From: Oceaniglobus indicus
Lineage (GTDB): Bacteria; Pseudomonadota; Alphaproteobacteria; Rhodobacterales; Rhodobacteraceae
DNA length: 64,000 bases
Direction of reading: 5' to 3'
Assembly (NCBI RefSeq): GCF_002751875.1
Contig: NZ_NMZM01000011.1
Coordinates: 28,149-92,148 of the forward strand
The position numbers were made by a program, and so were the translations under genes. The notes below the pieces were generated by a model. That model was given only the letters and a program-made list of their open reading frames with translations, searched no databases and had not been told where the DNA came from. How positions within the stretch are numbered: the first letter of the stretch is position 1; each line of letters begins with the position of its first letter. Positions 1-9,440 of this stretch are shown piece by piece.

Positions 1-211
1 CCAGGATTTCTTCCGACCGCCCGTCGGAATACATGTTGGCGGTATCGAACAGGTTCACGCCGTGATCGATGCACAGATCGACCAGGCGCCGCGCCTCGGG
101 CACGCCCTGTTCGCCGGCCATGGCGAAATCGCCTTTGCCGCCGAATGTGAAAGTGCCCATCGTCAGGGCCGAAACCTTCAGCCCCGACCGTCCCAGCGTG
201 CGATATTCCAT
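1..211 (-). CDS. Aldo/keto reductase, N-terminal part (runs off the window)
   Basis: Only the first 70 codons are inside the window; the gene continues beyond base 1. The visible protein starts MEYRTLGRSGLKVSALTMG, the usual opening strand of aldo/keto reductases. It goes on to DHGVNLFDTANMYSDGRSEE, the conserved block carrying the catalytic Asp and Tyr. The family performs NAD(P)H-dependent reduction of aldehydes and sugars, or the reverse oxidation. Its place at the end of a sugar-oxidation cluster suggests a sugar substrate, but the specificity cannot be read from this fragment. The ATG at 211 gives the standard family N-terminus. Confidence 0.85.
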   Translation of the reverse strand, partial: MEYRTLGRSGLKVSALTMGTFTFGGKGDFAMAGEQGVPEARRLVDLCIDHGVNLFDTANMYSDGRSEEIL

Positions 212-267
212 CTCGGTTCTCCCCCAACTTGATCGGCCCGACTGTTCCGCCGCGCCCTGAAAACGTC

Positions 268-306
268 AACCCGGCGGCTGCCATGACGGACCTCGCCGGG
301 TTTTTT
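268..306. terminator. Hairpin terminator between two minus-strand genes
   Basis: A 9-bp perfect inverted repeat (aacccggcg at 268-276, cgccgggtt at 294-302) is followed on the plus strand by a run of T to 306. It lies downstream of the uronate-dehydrogenase-like gene. On the minus strand the tail is ttgacgtttt, a weaker U-tract. The T-run is best for plus-strand transcripts, so it may act in both directions. Confidence 0.5.
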
Positions 307-352
307 CTTGCTCCAAATACTCGAATCCCGAACGGCGCAGCGATCGCGCCGC

Positions 353-1186
353 TCAGGTCTTCTTACGATCATCCACCACGTTCATCTGCGCCAGACCGCT
401 GCGCCCCAGATCGACGGCGGCGAATGGTCCGCCCTGGCACATGTTCCCCGGATCGCGGGGATCCTGCGGTTCGGCGTCGGCCAGGACCTGTTCGGCATAG
501 ACCTCGGCATTGTCCTTGGGCCGGTATCCCAGGAAGGCGGCGGCGGTGTTGTCGACCGGCACGCGGTCGTTGTTCGACACGCCGTAAACGATCGAGAACC
601 CGGTGACCGGCGTGTCGATGGCCCGCTGAACAAGGTGGATCAGGTCGTCATAGGACAACCACGATCCCAACGCGCGGGGGTTGTTGACCTGGGCGGCCGA
701 CAGGATTCGCAGGTGCACCGATTCCACCCCCCGCTTTTCCCAGTACATCCGCCCCAGATCCTCGGTAAAGCACTTGGCCAGGCCATAGAAGGTGTCGGGA
801 CGGTGGGGCACGTCGATGCCGATGCGTTCGGTCTTGGGATACATCCCGACCGCATGGATCGAGCTGGCATAGACCACCCGCCGCACACCGTGTTTGCTGG
901 CCGCCTCCCAGATGTTGTAGGAGCCAACGAAATTCGGGCCCAGCAGGTCCTCGAACGGGGCTTCATCGACGATGGCACCGAAATGCACCACCATGTCGGC
1001 GCCTTCCAGAAGCGGCGCGATCTGGTCCATGCTTGCCAGGTCCGCCTTCACGAAGGTTTCGCCGTCATAGGTCTGCCCGACATCGGTGATGTCGGTGGAC
1101 AGCAGCGTATCGCACATCTTCGACAGCGGTTCGCGCAGGTATGAACCAAGGCGCCCGGCAGCGCCGGTCAGCACGATCTTTTTCAT
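353..1186 (-). CDS. NAD-dependent epimerase/dehydratase, uronate dehydrogenase-like
   Basis: The protein has 277 residues. It is an extended short-chain dehydrogenase with the N-terminal nucleotide-binding motif TGAAGRLG (residues 8-15) and a YGLAK catalytic Tyr-x-x-x-Lys. The segments SSIHAVGMYPKTERIG and GYRPKDNAE closely resemble bacterial uronate dehydrogenase, which oxidises D-galacturonate or D-glucuronate to an aldaro-lactone with NAD+. The ATG at 1186 is preceded by AAAGG; the upstream extension of the frame is not protein-like. It lies 20 bp after the FAD oxidoreductase gene and is part of the sugar-oxidation operon. The family call is firm; the uronate substrate is inferred from residue patterns. 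Confidence 0.8.
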   Translation of the reverse strand: MKKIVLTGAAGRLGSYLREPLSKMCDTLLSTDITDVGQTYDGETFVKADLASMDQIAPLLEGADMVVHFGAIVDEAPFEDLLGPNFVGSYNIWEAASKHGVRRVVYASSIHAVGMYPKTERIGIDVPHRPDTFYGLAKCFTEDLGRMYWEKRGVESVHLRILSAAQVNNPRALGSWLSYDDLIHLVQRAIDTPVTGFSIVYGVSNNDRVPVDNTAAAFLGYRPKDNAEVYAEQVLADAEPQDPRDPGNMCQGGPFAAVDLGRSGLAQMNVVDDRKKT

Positions 1187-1206
1187 TTCAGGGCCTTTCG
1201 ATGGGA

Positions 1207-2400
1207 TCAGATGACAGCTTGCTCGATGATCGGTTCGTTGTCGGCGATGCGGGCGTAGCCGAACGGTGCCAGGTCCAGCGTGCGGTAAGCGCCATGGACG
1301 ATCCATTCCGCCACGCCGCGCCCCACCGCGGGAGCCTGTTGCAACCCATGGCCGGAAAACCCGTTGGCAAAGATGAAATTGCCGATCTCGGTATGGGGGC
1401 CGATCACGGCGTTGCGGTCCAGCGTGTTCATTGCGTAATGTCCGGCCCAGCTTTGGTGCAGGCGGATCGCCTCGAACGCCGGAATCCGGTGCGCCAGCGT
1501 CGGCCATACCCGATCTTCCCAGATTTCGTGGTCCATCTGGAAATCGTCGAACGCCACGGCGCTGTCGTCGTCGGGGGCGCATCCGGCCATGTAATGCACT
1601 CCGTCCGTGCGGACGTGGACCCCCGAGGGGTCGATGGTCAACGGCAGGTCACAGGGCAACGGCGTCCGGGCGGAAAAGAGGAAGGTGAACCGTTTGCGCG
1701 GCTCGACCGGCAGGCGGATGCCGGCCATGGCGGCGGTCCTTGCGGCCCGCGGCCCGGTGGCATTGACCAGCGTGCCACAGCCGATCACCCGCCCCGACGC
1801 CAACGTAACGCTTTCGATCCGGTCGCCGTTGCGGATCATCGAAACGACCTCGTCCGTCACGTATTCGACGCCGAAGGCGCGGGCCTTGCGGCGGAAGGCG
1901 TCGAACATCGACGCGCCGTCGAAATACCCCTCGTCCACCGTGTTGTGGTTGGCGGCGACGATATCGTCGAGGTGATAGAACGGATAGGCGTCGGCGATCT
2001 GATCCGGCGTCATGTGCCGGGTGGCGGCGCCGTTGGCCGCCTGCACGGCCTGCGCCGCCTTCAGGGCCGCTGCCCCGGCTTCGCTTCCGGCAAGGTAGAG
2101 ATAGCCGAAGCTCTGCAATTTCAGGCGTGCCGGTTCGGGCTCGCCCATCCAGTCGCCGAAGTTGCGCAGGAAGTCGGCCGCGAACTGTGACATGCGGATG
2201 TTGATGGCAGTGCTGAACTGTTGGCGGATGCAGCTGTTGGTGTGCGAGGTCGAGGCACATTCATAGGTCGGGTCGCGTTCGATCACCAGCACGCGACCGT
2301 CGAAATCCGCGTCGCGCCCCAGCCACCATGCGACCGAGGATCCGATCATCGCGCCACCGACGATGACCACGTCATAACTGTCGTGTTTCGGCGTGCCCAC
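1207..2400 (-). CDS. FAD-dependent oxidoreductase (DAO family)
   Basis: The protein has 397 residues with an N-terminal Rossmann FAD motif VVIVGGAMIGSSVAW. Near the C-terminus is FANGFSGHGLQQAPAVG, typical of D-amino-acid oxidase/sarcosine oxidase-like and FOXRED1-like proteins. The start is GTG at 2400, chosen because a GGGAGG site lies 6 bases upstream and the FAD motif would be lost with any later start. Such enzymes oxidise amines, 2-hydroxy acids or imino acids. Beside sugar dehydrogenases it may oxidise a sugar-acid intermediate, but this is only context. The substrate is unknown. Confidence 0.8.
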   Translation of the reverse strand: MGTPKHDSYDVVIVGGAMIGSSVAWWLGRDADFDGRVLVIERDPTYECASTSHTNSCIRQQFSTAINIRMSQFAADFLRNFGDWMGEPEPARLKLQSFGYLYLAGSEAGAAALKAAQAVQAANGAATRHMTPDQIADAYPFYHLDDIVAANHNTVDEGYFDGASMFDAFRRKARAFGVEYVTDEVVSMIRNGDRIESVTLASGRVIGCGTLVNATGPRAARTAAMAGIRLPVEPRKRFTFLFSARTPLPCDLPLTIDPSGVHVRTDGVHYMAGCAPDDDSAVAFDDFQMDHEIWEDRVWPTLAHRIPAFEAIRLHQSWAGHYAMNTLDRNAVIGPHTEIGNFIFANGFSGHGLQQAPAVGRGVAEWIVHGAYRTLDLAPFGYARIADNEPIIEQAVI

Positions 2401-2479
2401 CGCGGCCTCCCTCGTCTGCGAACCGGTGCGCCATCACGCTAACCGGGGGCAAGGCCGGATGCCAGCCCCCGGCGCATGC

Positions 2480-3391
2480 TCAGAAGTGGAACGGTTCCAC
2501 CACCACCCGTTCGCCCAGCATCATCGCGTCGGACACATGGATCATCGGCGTCAGATCCATGTCCCGCGCGCCGGTCTTCACCAGATCCGCCATCCGGGCA
2601 TAAAGTCGCGGATATTCGCGGTCGCCATCCGTGACCTGGGCTTGTCCGTCGATGCTCATGTTCGCGCCGCCATCGGTCAGGGTCAGGGTGCCGCCATCGG
2701 TTTCCGCCTCGATGGTCCAGGTTTGCGGCCCTTCCTGGCGCCAATCCAGATCCATGGTGACGTTGTCGCTGAACGTGATCTGCGCGCCGATCGGCGTCTG
2801 CCGGTTTTCGGGCGTTTCCAGACGCGCCTTGATCACCCGCACTGGTGCGGGCAGGATTTCGGTCAGGATCGACAGGGCGTTGATGCCGGGATCGAACACC
2901 CCCATGCCGCCCGGCTCGAACACCCAGTCCTGACCGGGATGCCATTTGCGCACGTCCTCGCGCCAGGTGATGTGCACGCGGCGGATCACCTTGTCGGCCA
3001 GCCAGTCGCGGGCGGGCTGAACGCCGGTCGCCATCCGGCTGTGCCATGTGGCATAGAGTGACAGGTTCCGCTCGGCCGCCATGACCTCCAGCATGTGGAT
3101 TTCCGCCAAGGTCATGCCCGGCGGTTTTTCCAGCATCACGTGACGGCCCGCCTTCAGGCAGGCTTCGGCATAGGCGAACCGCGGCGCCGGTGGCAGGGCC
3201 AGCGACACGACCGGGATGTCCGGTCGCGCCTCAAGCATTGCGGCCATGTCGGTGAATGCCTCGATCCCGTCCACCCGTCCCGACCGACTGACCGTGGCGG
3301 CCAGATCCCAGTCGGCACTGGCCTTGAGCGCCGGAACGTGTTGGTCCACGGCGATCTTGCCAATGCCGACCAGTGCGATCTTCGTGGCCAT
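2480..3391 (-). CDS. Gfo/Idh/MocA sugar 1-dehydrogenase (L-arabinose/D-galactose type)
   Basis: The protein has 303 residues and an N-terminal NAD(P) motif ALVGIGKIAVDQHVPAL. EKPPGMTLAE carries the EKP signature Lys of the Gfo/Idh/MocA family. Length and motifs match bacterial L-arabinose or D-galactose 1-dehydrogenases of this family, which make the aldono-lactone that opens the non-phosphorylative route. Its ATG overlaps the stop codon of the arabinonate dehydratase gene by one base, which implies translational coupling. That pairing supports L-arabinose as substrate; these enzymes usually also take D-galactose. Confidence 0.8.
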   Translation of the reverse strand: MATKIALVGIGKIAVDQHVPALKASADWDLAATVSRSGRVDGIEAFTDMAAMLEARPDIPVVSLALPPAPRFAYAEACLKAGRHVMLEKPPGMTLAEIHMLEVMAAERNLSLYATWHSRMATGVQPARDWLADKVIRRVHITWREDVRKWHPGQDWVFEPGGMGVFDPGINALSILTEILPAPVRVIKARLETPENRQTPIGAQITFSDNVTMDLDWRQEGPQTWTIEAETDGGTLTLTDGGANMSIDGQAQVTDGDREYPRLYARMADLVKTGARDMDLTPMIHVSDAMMLGERVVVEPFHF

Positions 3392-5133
3392 CAGTGCGAT
3401 TCCCGTGCCACCGCGTTGCCGCGACAGCCGACCAGGAAATCGAAATCCGCCCCCGTATCGGCCCCTGTGACCCGTTCATGATACAGCTGCGCATAACCGC
3501 CCACCGGCGTCTGGATCGGCGATTGCCACGCCGCCAGTCGGTCGGCCAGTTCATCGTCGGAAATGTCCAGATGCAGCCGCCGGTTGGGCACGTCCAATTC
3601 GATCATGTCCCCGTTCCGGACGACGGCCAGCGGGCCGCCGCGTGCCGCCTCGGGCGAGGTGTGCAAAACCACGGTGCCATAGGCGGTTCCGCTCATCCTC
3701 GCGTCGGAAATGCGGATCATGTCGGTGATCCCCTTCTTCAGGATCTTCGGCGGCAGACCCATGTTGCCCACCTCGGCCATGCCGGGATAGCCACGCGGGC
3801 CACAGTTCTTCAGCACCATGATGCAGGTCTCGTCGATATCCAGATCGGGGTCTTCGATGCGAGCCTTGTAGTCGTCGATATCCTCGAACACGACCGCCCT
3901 GCCCTTGTGACTCAGCAGGCTTTCGGTCGCCGCCGACGGTTTCAGGACCGCGCCGCCCGGTGCAAGGTTGCCGCGCAACACGGCGATGCCGCCCGATTGG
4001 GTCAACGCCTTTTCCACCGGCAGGATCACGTCGTCGTTCCAGTTCTTCGCATCCTTCACCTCGTCCCAGATCGGGCCGCCCGATACGGTCAGCGCGTCCT
4101 TGTGCAGCAGGCCGGATTCGCCGAGGTGCCTGATGACCACGGGCAGACCGCCCGCATAGAAGAACTCCTCCATCAGGTATTTGCCCGATGGCATGAGGTT
4201 GACGATGGTCGGCACGCCCTGCCCGCAGCGGTCCCAATCGTCCAGCGTCAGATCGACGCCGACGCGACCCGCGATTGCCAGCAGGTGAACCACGGCATTT
4301 GTCGACCCGCCGATGGCGCCGTTGGTGCGGATGGCGTTTTCGAACGCGTCCTTGGTCATGATGTCGGACGGTTTCAGATCGTCCTTGACCATCTGCACGA
4401 TGCGCCGCCCGGTCAGCTGCGCCATCATCCGGCGGCGCGAATCCACCGCCGGGATCGCCGCGTTGCCGGACAGCGCCATGCCCAACGCCTCGGCCATGGA
4501 TGCCATCGTGCTGGCAGTGCCCATGGTGTTGCACGAGCCCGCCGAGCGGGACATGGACGATTCCGCCTCGACGAATTCCTCGGCCGTCATCTCGCCCGCC
4601 TTCACCGCTTCGGAGAACTTCCACAGGTGCGTGCCCGACCCGACCCGTTCACCCTGGAAATACCCGTTCAGCATGGGGCCGCCGGATACCACGATGGCCG
4701 GCAGGTCGACCGACGCCGCACCCATCAGAAGCGCCGGCGTGGTCTTGTCGCAGCCGGCCAACAGGACGACACCGTCGATGCATTTGCCGCGGACCGCCTC
4801 TTCCACGTCCATCGAGCACAGGTTGCGGAACATCATCGCCGTGGGGCGCAGGGTGGATTCAGACGGCGAGAACACCGGGAATTCGACCGGAAAGCCGCCT
4901 GCCTCCCAGACGCCGTTCTTTACCCGTTCGGCCAGGTCGCGCAGGTGCGCGTTGCACGGGGTCAGTTCCGACCACGTGTTGCAGATGCCGATGATCGGGC
5001 GGCCGTCGAACAGGTCGGACGGGAAGCCCTGGTTCTTCATCCAGCTGCGGTGATAGATCGCATCCTTGGTGGTGCCCGAGAACCATTCCTGCGAGCGCAG
5101 CTTGCGGGGCCATTGTGCGGGTTTGAACGTCAT
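3391..5133 (-). CDS. L-arabinonate dehydratase (IlvD/Edd family)
   Basis: The protein has 580 residues. It dehydrates L-arabinonate (family members also take D-fuconate or D-galactonate) to the 2-keto-3-deoxy acid in the non-phosphorylative pentose pathway. The three iron-sulfur cluster cysteines are at C60, C128 (in AGCDKTTPALLMG) and C201 (in GSCNTMGTASTM), and a conserved active-site Ser is at S481 in RMSGTAYGT. From memory these sit one residue later than in the characterised Rhizobium leguminosarum enzyme (579 residues). It lies between the sugar dehydrogenase and the sugar transporter genes. Confidence 0.88.
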   Translation of the reverse strand: MTFKPAQWPRKLRSQEWFSGTTKDAIYHRSWMKNQGFPSDLFDGRPIIGICNTWSELTPCNAHLRDLAERVKNGVWEAGGFPVEFPVFSPSESTLRPTAMMFRNLCSMDVEEAVRGKCIDGVVLLAGCDKTTPALLMGAASVDLPAIVVSGGPMLNGYFQGERVGSGTHLWKFSEAVKAGEMTAEEFVEAESSMSRSAGSCNTMGTASTMASMAEALGMALSGNAAIPAVDSRRRMMAQLTGRRIVQMVKDDLKPSDIMTKDAFENAIRTNGAIGGSTNAVVHLLAIAGRVGVDLTLDDWDRCGQGVPTIVNLMPSGKYLMEEFFYAGGLPVVIRHLGESGLLHKDALTVSGGPIWDEVKDAKNWNDDVILPVEKALTQSGGIAVLRGNLAPGGAVLKPSAATESLLSHKGRAVVFEDIDDYKARIEDPDLDIDETCIMVLKNCGPRGYPGMAEVGNMGLPPKILKKGITDMIRISDARMSGTAYGTVVLHTSPEAARGGPLAVVRNGDMIELDVPNRRLHLDISDDELADRLAAWQSPIQTPVGGYAQLYHERVTGADTGADFDFLVGCRGNAVARESH

Positions 5134-5198
5134 GTATCAGCCTTGCTTGGTTTTGTCCGGGCCTCGATCGGCCCTGTTTCGGTTGCCCAAGGGTCGGA

Positions 5199-6428
5199 TC
5201 ACCCCTGTTTGGATTTGTTGTAGACGTCGAAGATCACGGCGGCGAGCAGCACCAGCCCCTTGATCACCTGTTGATAGTCGATGCCGATGCCCATGATCGA
5301 CATGCCGTTGTTCATCACGCCCATGATGAAGGCACCCACCACGGCGCCCACGATCTTGCCCACGCCGCCGGACATCGACGCACCCCCGATGAACACGGCC
5401 GCGATCACGTCCAACTCGAACGCGACGCCGGCCTTGGGGGTCGCGGTGTTCAGACGCGCGGCAAAGATCAGACCGGCCAGACCGGCCAGCAGGCCCATGT
5501 TCACGAAGGTCAGGAAGGTCAGGCGCTCGGTCTTGATGCCCGACAGCTTGGCGGCCTTTTCGTTGCCGCCCAGGGCATAGACGCGGCGCCCGGTGGTCGT
5601 GCGTTCGGTCAGGAAGGCATAGACGACCGTCAGCAAACCCATGGTGATCAGCACGTTGGGCAAGCCCCTGAACGTCGACAACTTGTAGGAGATGAACACG
5701 ATCGCCCCGGCGACCAGCGCGGTGCGGATCACGAAGAACGGCATCGGTTCGCTGGTCATTCCGAACCGGGCGTCACGCTGGCGGGCGCGGATACCCAGCC
5801 AGACGATGCCGCCGGCGATCAGGATCCCGCACAGCACGGCGAACCCGTTCACCCGCTTGGCACCCGTGATGTTCGCCACCAGATCGCCGAGGAACGGCAC
5901 CAGATCGGGAATGAAGCCGGTCGAGAGCTTCTGGAATTCGGACGGGAACGGGCCGACCGATTGCCCTTCCAGCAGCCACAGCGACGCACCGCGAAACACC
6001 AGCATCCCCGCCAGCGTGACGATGAACGACGGAATCCGCCAGTAGGCGATCCAGTATCCCTGGGCCGCGCCGATCCCCGCCCCGATCGCCAGGCAGGCCG
6101 GGACGGCCAACCACATCGACCAGCCCCATTGCACGATCATCACCGCCGCCAGCGCACCGATGAACCCGACGACCGAGCCGACCGACAGATCGATATGCCC
6201 GGCGACGATGACCAGCAGCATCCCCAGCGCCATGATGATGATGTAACTGTTCTGCAGGAACAGGTTGGTGATGTTGACCGGGCGCAGCAGCGTGCCGTCG
6301 GTGGTGAACTGGAAGAACACCATGATCACCACCAGCGCGATCAGCATCCCGTAGTCGCGGATATGTTCGCCCAGGTAGTCCTTGATCGACGGGGCGTCGT
6401 CGGCGCGGGTTTCGGCGGTGTCGCTCAT
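5199..6428 (-). CDS. gguB: Sugar ABC transporter permease (GguB/XylH type)
   Basis: The protein has 409 residues with about ten hydrophobic segments. [21 protein letters not shown] is the hallmark of the ribose/xylose-type (CUT2) permease family. The length and the N-terminal soluble stretch before the first membrane helix fit the multiple-monosaccharide permeases GguB and XylH. It forms the inner-membrane channel for the binding protein and ATPase encoded directly upstream. Its start overlaps the ATPase gene by 4 bp. A 65-bp gap separates it from the dehydratase gene, so transporter and catabolic enzymes are probably one transcript. Confidence 0.88.
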   Translation of the reverse strand: MSDTAETRADDAPSIKDYLGEHIRDYGMLIALVVIMVFFQFTTDGTLLRPVNITNLFLQNSYIIIMALGMLLVIVAGHIDLSVGSVVGFIGALAAVMIVQWGWSMWLAVPACLAIGAGIGAAQGYWIAYWRIPSFIVTLAGMLVFRGASLWLLEGQSVGPFPSEFQKLSTGFIPDLVPFLGDLVANITGAKRVNGFAVLCGILIAGGIVWLGIRARQRDARFGMTSEPMPFFVIRTALVAGAIVFISYKLSTFRGLPNVLITMGLLTVVYAFLTERTTTGRRVYALGGNEKAAKLSGIKTERLTFLTFVNMGLLAGLAGLIFAARLNTATPKAGVAFELDVIAAVFIGGASMSGGVGKIVGAVVGAFIMGVMNNGMSIMGIGIDYQQVIKGLVLLAAVIFDVYNKSKQG

Positions 6429-7978
6429 ATCGCCGGTTCCTTGTCCATGGCGGGTTTCTTCGTGTTGACGATGAACGACATGATGCGTTCCTGGCTGGCC
6501 TCGGCCGCGCTCAGCTCACCCACCAGTCGGCCTTCGTTCATGACATAGATGCGGTCGCACATGCCCAGAAGCTCGGGCATCTCGGACGAGATCATGACGA
6601 CGCCGCGCCCTTCGGCGGCCAGATCGTTCATGATGTTGTAGATTTCGAACTTGGCGCCGACGTCGATGCCGCGTGTCGGTTCATCGAGGATCAGGACCTG
6701 GGGATCGGTGAACAGCCACTTGCCCAGCACGACCTTCTGCTGGTTGCCGCCCGACAGGTTCACCACCTTCTGATGCACGCCGGGGGTGCGGATGTTCATC
6801 GCCTTGCGGTATTTTTCCGCTGTCTGCTGTTCCCGCCCCTCGCTCAGCACGCCGTTGCGCGACACACCGGCCAGATTGGCCAGCGTGATGTTGCGCGAGA
6901 TCGGATCGTCCAGCACCAGGCCCAGCGACTTGCGGTCTTCCGTGACATAGGCAAGGCCCGCGGCAATCGCACGGTCCACCGTGGACAGGTCCACCGGTTT
7001 GCCGTGCAGCATGGCGGTGCCGGTGATGTTGCGCCCGTAACTGCGCCCGAACAGCGACATCGCCAGTTCGGTGCGCCCCGATCCCATCAGCCCCGCGATG
7101 CCGACAATCTCGCCCTTCTTCACGGTGAACGACGCGCCCTTGATGACCTGCCGGTCGGCGTGTTCGGGATGGGTGACGTTCCAGTCCCTGACCTCGAACA
7201 GCAGATCGCCGGGGTTGCGCTGTCGGTCGGGATAGCGGTGCGACATGTCGCGGCCCACCATGTCGCGGATGATGCGGTCTTCGCTGATCTCGCCCGCCTT
7301 CGCATCCAGCGTCGAAATCGCGCCGCCGTCGCGGATCACGGTGATGGTGTCGGCAACGCGCGACACCTCGTTCAGCTTGTGCGAGATCAGGATCGACGTG
7401 ATCCCCTGCCGGCGCAGCTCTTCCAGAAGGTCCAGCAACTTGGCGCTGTCGTTTTCCTGCAAGGCGGCGGTGGGTTCGTCCAGGATCAGCAGGCGCACGT
7501 CCTTGGACAGCGCCTTGGCGATTTCGACCAGCTGCTGCTTGCCCACGCCCAGCCTGTCGACCAGCGTTGTCGGGCTTTCGCGCAACCCGACCTTCTTCAG
7601 CAATTCTTCGGTGCGCCGATAGGTTTCGGGCCACGAGATGACGCCCCTGTTGGCACATTCATTGCCCAGGAACAGGTTCTCGGCGATCGACAGCAATGGC
7701 ACCAGCGCCAGTTCCTGGTGAATGATGATGATGCCGCGCTTTTCGGAATCGTTGATCGAACCGAACCGCGCCTCCTCGCCATCATAGATGATCTTGCCGT
7801 CATAGCTGCCGTGGGGATAGACGCCCGACAGCACCTTCATCAGCGTGGATTTGCCGGCACCGTTTTCACCGACAAGCGCATGGATCTCGCCTTCGCGGAC
7901 GGTCAGGTTGACGCGATCCAGCGCCTTGACCCCGGGAAAGGTCTTTGTGATCGACTGCATTTCGAGAAGGGCGGACAT
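6425..7978 (-). CDS. gguA: Sugar ABC transporter ATPase with two nucleotide-binding domains (GguA/XylG type)
   Basis: The protein has 517 residues and two ABC domains in tandem, typical of CUT2 sugar importers. The first has the Walker [10 protein letters not shown] and Walker [12 protein letters not shown]. The second has the signature [15 protein letters not shown] and [20 protein letters not shown]. As usual in this family the second Walker A is degenerate (GLMGSGRTE). It powers uptake with GguB and ChvE. The ATG at 7978 has GAGGC upstream. Confidence 0.9.
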   Translation of the reverse strand: MSALLEMQSITKTFPGVKALDRVNLTVREGEIHALVGENGAGKSTLMKVLSGVYPHGSYDGKIIYDGEEARFGSINDSEKRGIIIIHQELALVPLLSIAENLFLGNECANRGVISWPETYRRTEELLKKVGLRESPTTLVDRLGVGKQQLVEIAKALSKDVRLLILDEPTAALQENDSAKLLDLLEELRRQGITSILISHKLNEVSRVADTITVIRDGGAISTLDAKAGEISEDRIIRDMVGRDMSHRYPDRQRNPGDLLFEVRDWNVTHPEHADRQVIKGASFTVKKGEIVGIAGLMGSGRTELAMSLFGRSYGRNITGTAMLHGKPVDLSTVDRAIAAGLAYVTEDRKSLGLVLDDPISRNITLANLAGVSRNGVLSEGREQQTAEKYRKAMNIRTPGVHQKVVNLSGGNQQKVVLGKWLFTDPQVLILDEPTRGIDVGAKFEIYNIMNDLAAEGRGVVMISSEMPELLGMCDRIYVMNEGRLVGELSAAEASQERIMSFIVNTKKPAMDKEPAI

Positions 7979-8058
7979 GGGGGCCTCGGCACGGATGGAC
8001 GGTGGAATCGGGTCAGGGTGCGTCCGGCCCGCGACGGGGCCGGCAGCGGCGACCGCGA

Positions 8059-9129
8059 TTACTCGATCTGGTCCTTGGTGTAATACCCGGTGTCGATCAG
8101 GCGTTCTTCCCAGTTCGACTTGTCCACCGGCAGCGGCTCGAGCAGGTAGGACGGCACGACCAGGACGCCGTTGTCATAGGTCTCGGTGTCGTTGATTTCG
8201 GGCTCGCCGCCTTCCAGCAGGGCCTGAACCATGCCGACGGTCACGCGGGCCAGTTCGCGGGTGTCCTTGAAGATGGTCGAATACTGTTCGTCGTTCAGGA
8301 TCGACTTGACCGATTGAACCTCGGCGTCCTGACCGGTGACGATCGGCATCTTCTGGTCGCCCGATCCGTATCCGACACCCTTCAGCGACGACAGGATGCC
8401 GATCGACAACCCGTCATAGGGCGACAGCACGCCATGCACGGTCTTGTCGGTATAGTTGGCGGACAGGAGGTTATCCATGCGGGCCTGCGCCACCGCCCCG
8501 TCCCAGCGCAGGGTGCCGACCGTGTCCATGCCGGTCTGGCCCGACACGATATTGATCGATCCGTCGTCGATCAGCGGCTGCAGCACCGACATGGCACCGT
8601 CATAGAAGAAATAGGCGTTGTTGTCGTCGGGCGATCCGCCGAACAGTTCTACGTTCCACGGCGATACATCGGGAAACCGCTGTTTCAGTCCGTCGACCAG
8701 CGATGTCGCCTGCTGCACGCCGACCTTGAAGTTGTCGAAGGTCGCATAATAGCTGACGTCGCCGGACTCGCGGATCAGACGGTCATAGGCGATCACCGGA
8801 ATATCCAGCGCGGCGGCGTTCGCCAGGGCGTTCGACAGTGTGGTGCCGTCGATGGAGGCGATCACAAGGGCGTCGACCTCTTTCGTGATCATGTTCTCGA
8901 TCTGGGCAAGCTGGTTGGGGATGTCGTCTTCGGCATACTGCAGATCGGTGGCGTATCCCGCCTCTTCGAACTGCTTCACCATCGATTCGCCATCGGTGAT
9001 CCAGCGGGCCGACGATTTCGTCGGCATGGCGATGCCGATTGTGCCCTTGTCCTGTGCCAGAACGGGCGCGGTGATCAGCGATCCGGTCACGAGGACCGCG
9101 GCGGCCAAGGCCGTTTTGAGACGTGTCAT
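8059..9129 (-). CDS. chvE: Periplasmic multiple-sugar-binding protein ChvE-like
   Basis: The protein has 356 residues: a Sec signal peptide ending near APVLAQ, then a periplasmic type I binding fold ([19 protein letters not shown]) that matches the ChvE/XylF group. The family binds L-arabinose, D-galactose, D-xylose and similar aldoses. In Agrobacterium ChvE also feeds sugar signalling. The ATG at 9129 is chosen because cagggaggatac is directly upstream and the next residues form a signal peptide; the frame extends upstream without homology. It is the first gene of the sugar operon. Confidence 0.9.
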   Translation of the reverse strand: MTRLKTALAAAVLVTGSLITAPVLAQDKGTIGIAMPTKSSARWITDGESMVKQFEEAGYATDLQYAEDDIPNQLAQIENMITKEVDALVIASIDGTTLSNALANAAALDIPVIAYDRLIRESGDVSYYATFDNFKVGVQQATSLVDGLKQRFPDVSPWNVELFGGSPDDNNAYFFYDGAMSVLQPLIDDGSINIVSGQTGMDTVGTLRWDGAVAQARMDNLLSANYTDKTVHGVLSPYDGLSIGILSSLKGVGYGSGDQKMPIVTGQDAEVQSVKSILNDEQYSTIFKDTRELARVTVGMVQALLEGGEPEINDTETYDNGVLVVPSYLLEPLPVDKSNWEERLIDTGYYTKDQIE

Positions 9130-9440
9130 GTATCCTCCCTGTGCCGTCGCAGCGACGGCCGATAAGCGCCACCTTGCGGCAGCCGGTTTTGTTGGTCCGG
9201 CGATCTTTCCAAGCCACCGATGATCAAGTGATGCAGACAGCATCCTTCGGCGTCAATGAAAGAGGTGCGTCGCGATCATATCCATTCTGATATGTCGGGG
9301 CGGGATCCAAACCCTTCTGCGCATCGCTGCCGCGCTGTGCGGGGAACCATGTCGGCCAATTGCACGTTCGGCCAATGTGGCGTTTCATCGGACAATCCCG
9401 ACCGCTGCGTCACCAGATGCCCGAAAGCAGGAGCTTCCCG
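9130..9440. other. Divergent intergenic region between chvE and the Rieske-FAD gene
   Basis: This 311-bp gap holds the promoters of both divergent genes. The clearest element is the dyad at 9277-9294, listed separately. No gene is supported inside it; the short reading frames have no recognisable content. Confidence 0.6.
9277..9294. promoter_or_regulatory. 18-bp dyad CATATC-N6-GATATG, possible sugar-operon operator
   Basis: A perfect 6+6 inverted repeat (catatc, spacer cattct, gatatg) lies about 150 bp upstream of the chvE start and about the same distance upstream of the divergent Rieske-FAD gene. Its size and symmetry fit a dimeric regulator. No regulator gene lies next to it. Confidence 0.35.

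Noticed and set aside
3373..5223. Long plus-strand open frame opposite the arabinonate dehydratase gene
   Set aside because: It is a codon-composition shadow of a strongly conserved minus-strand gene; its protein is rich in His, Arg and Gln with no domain.
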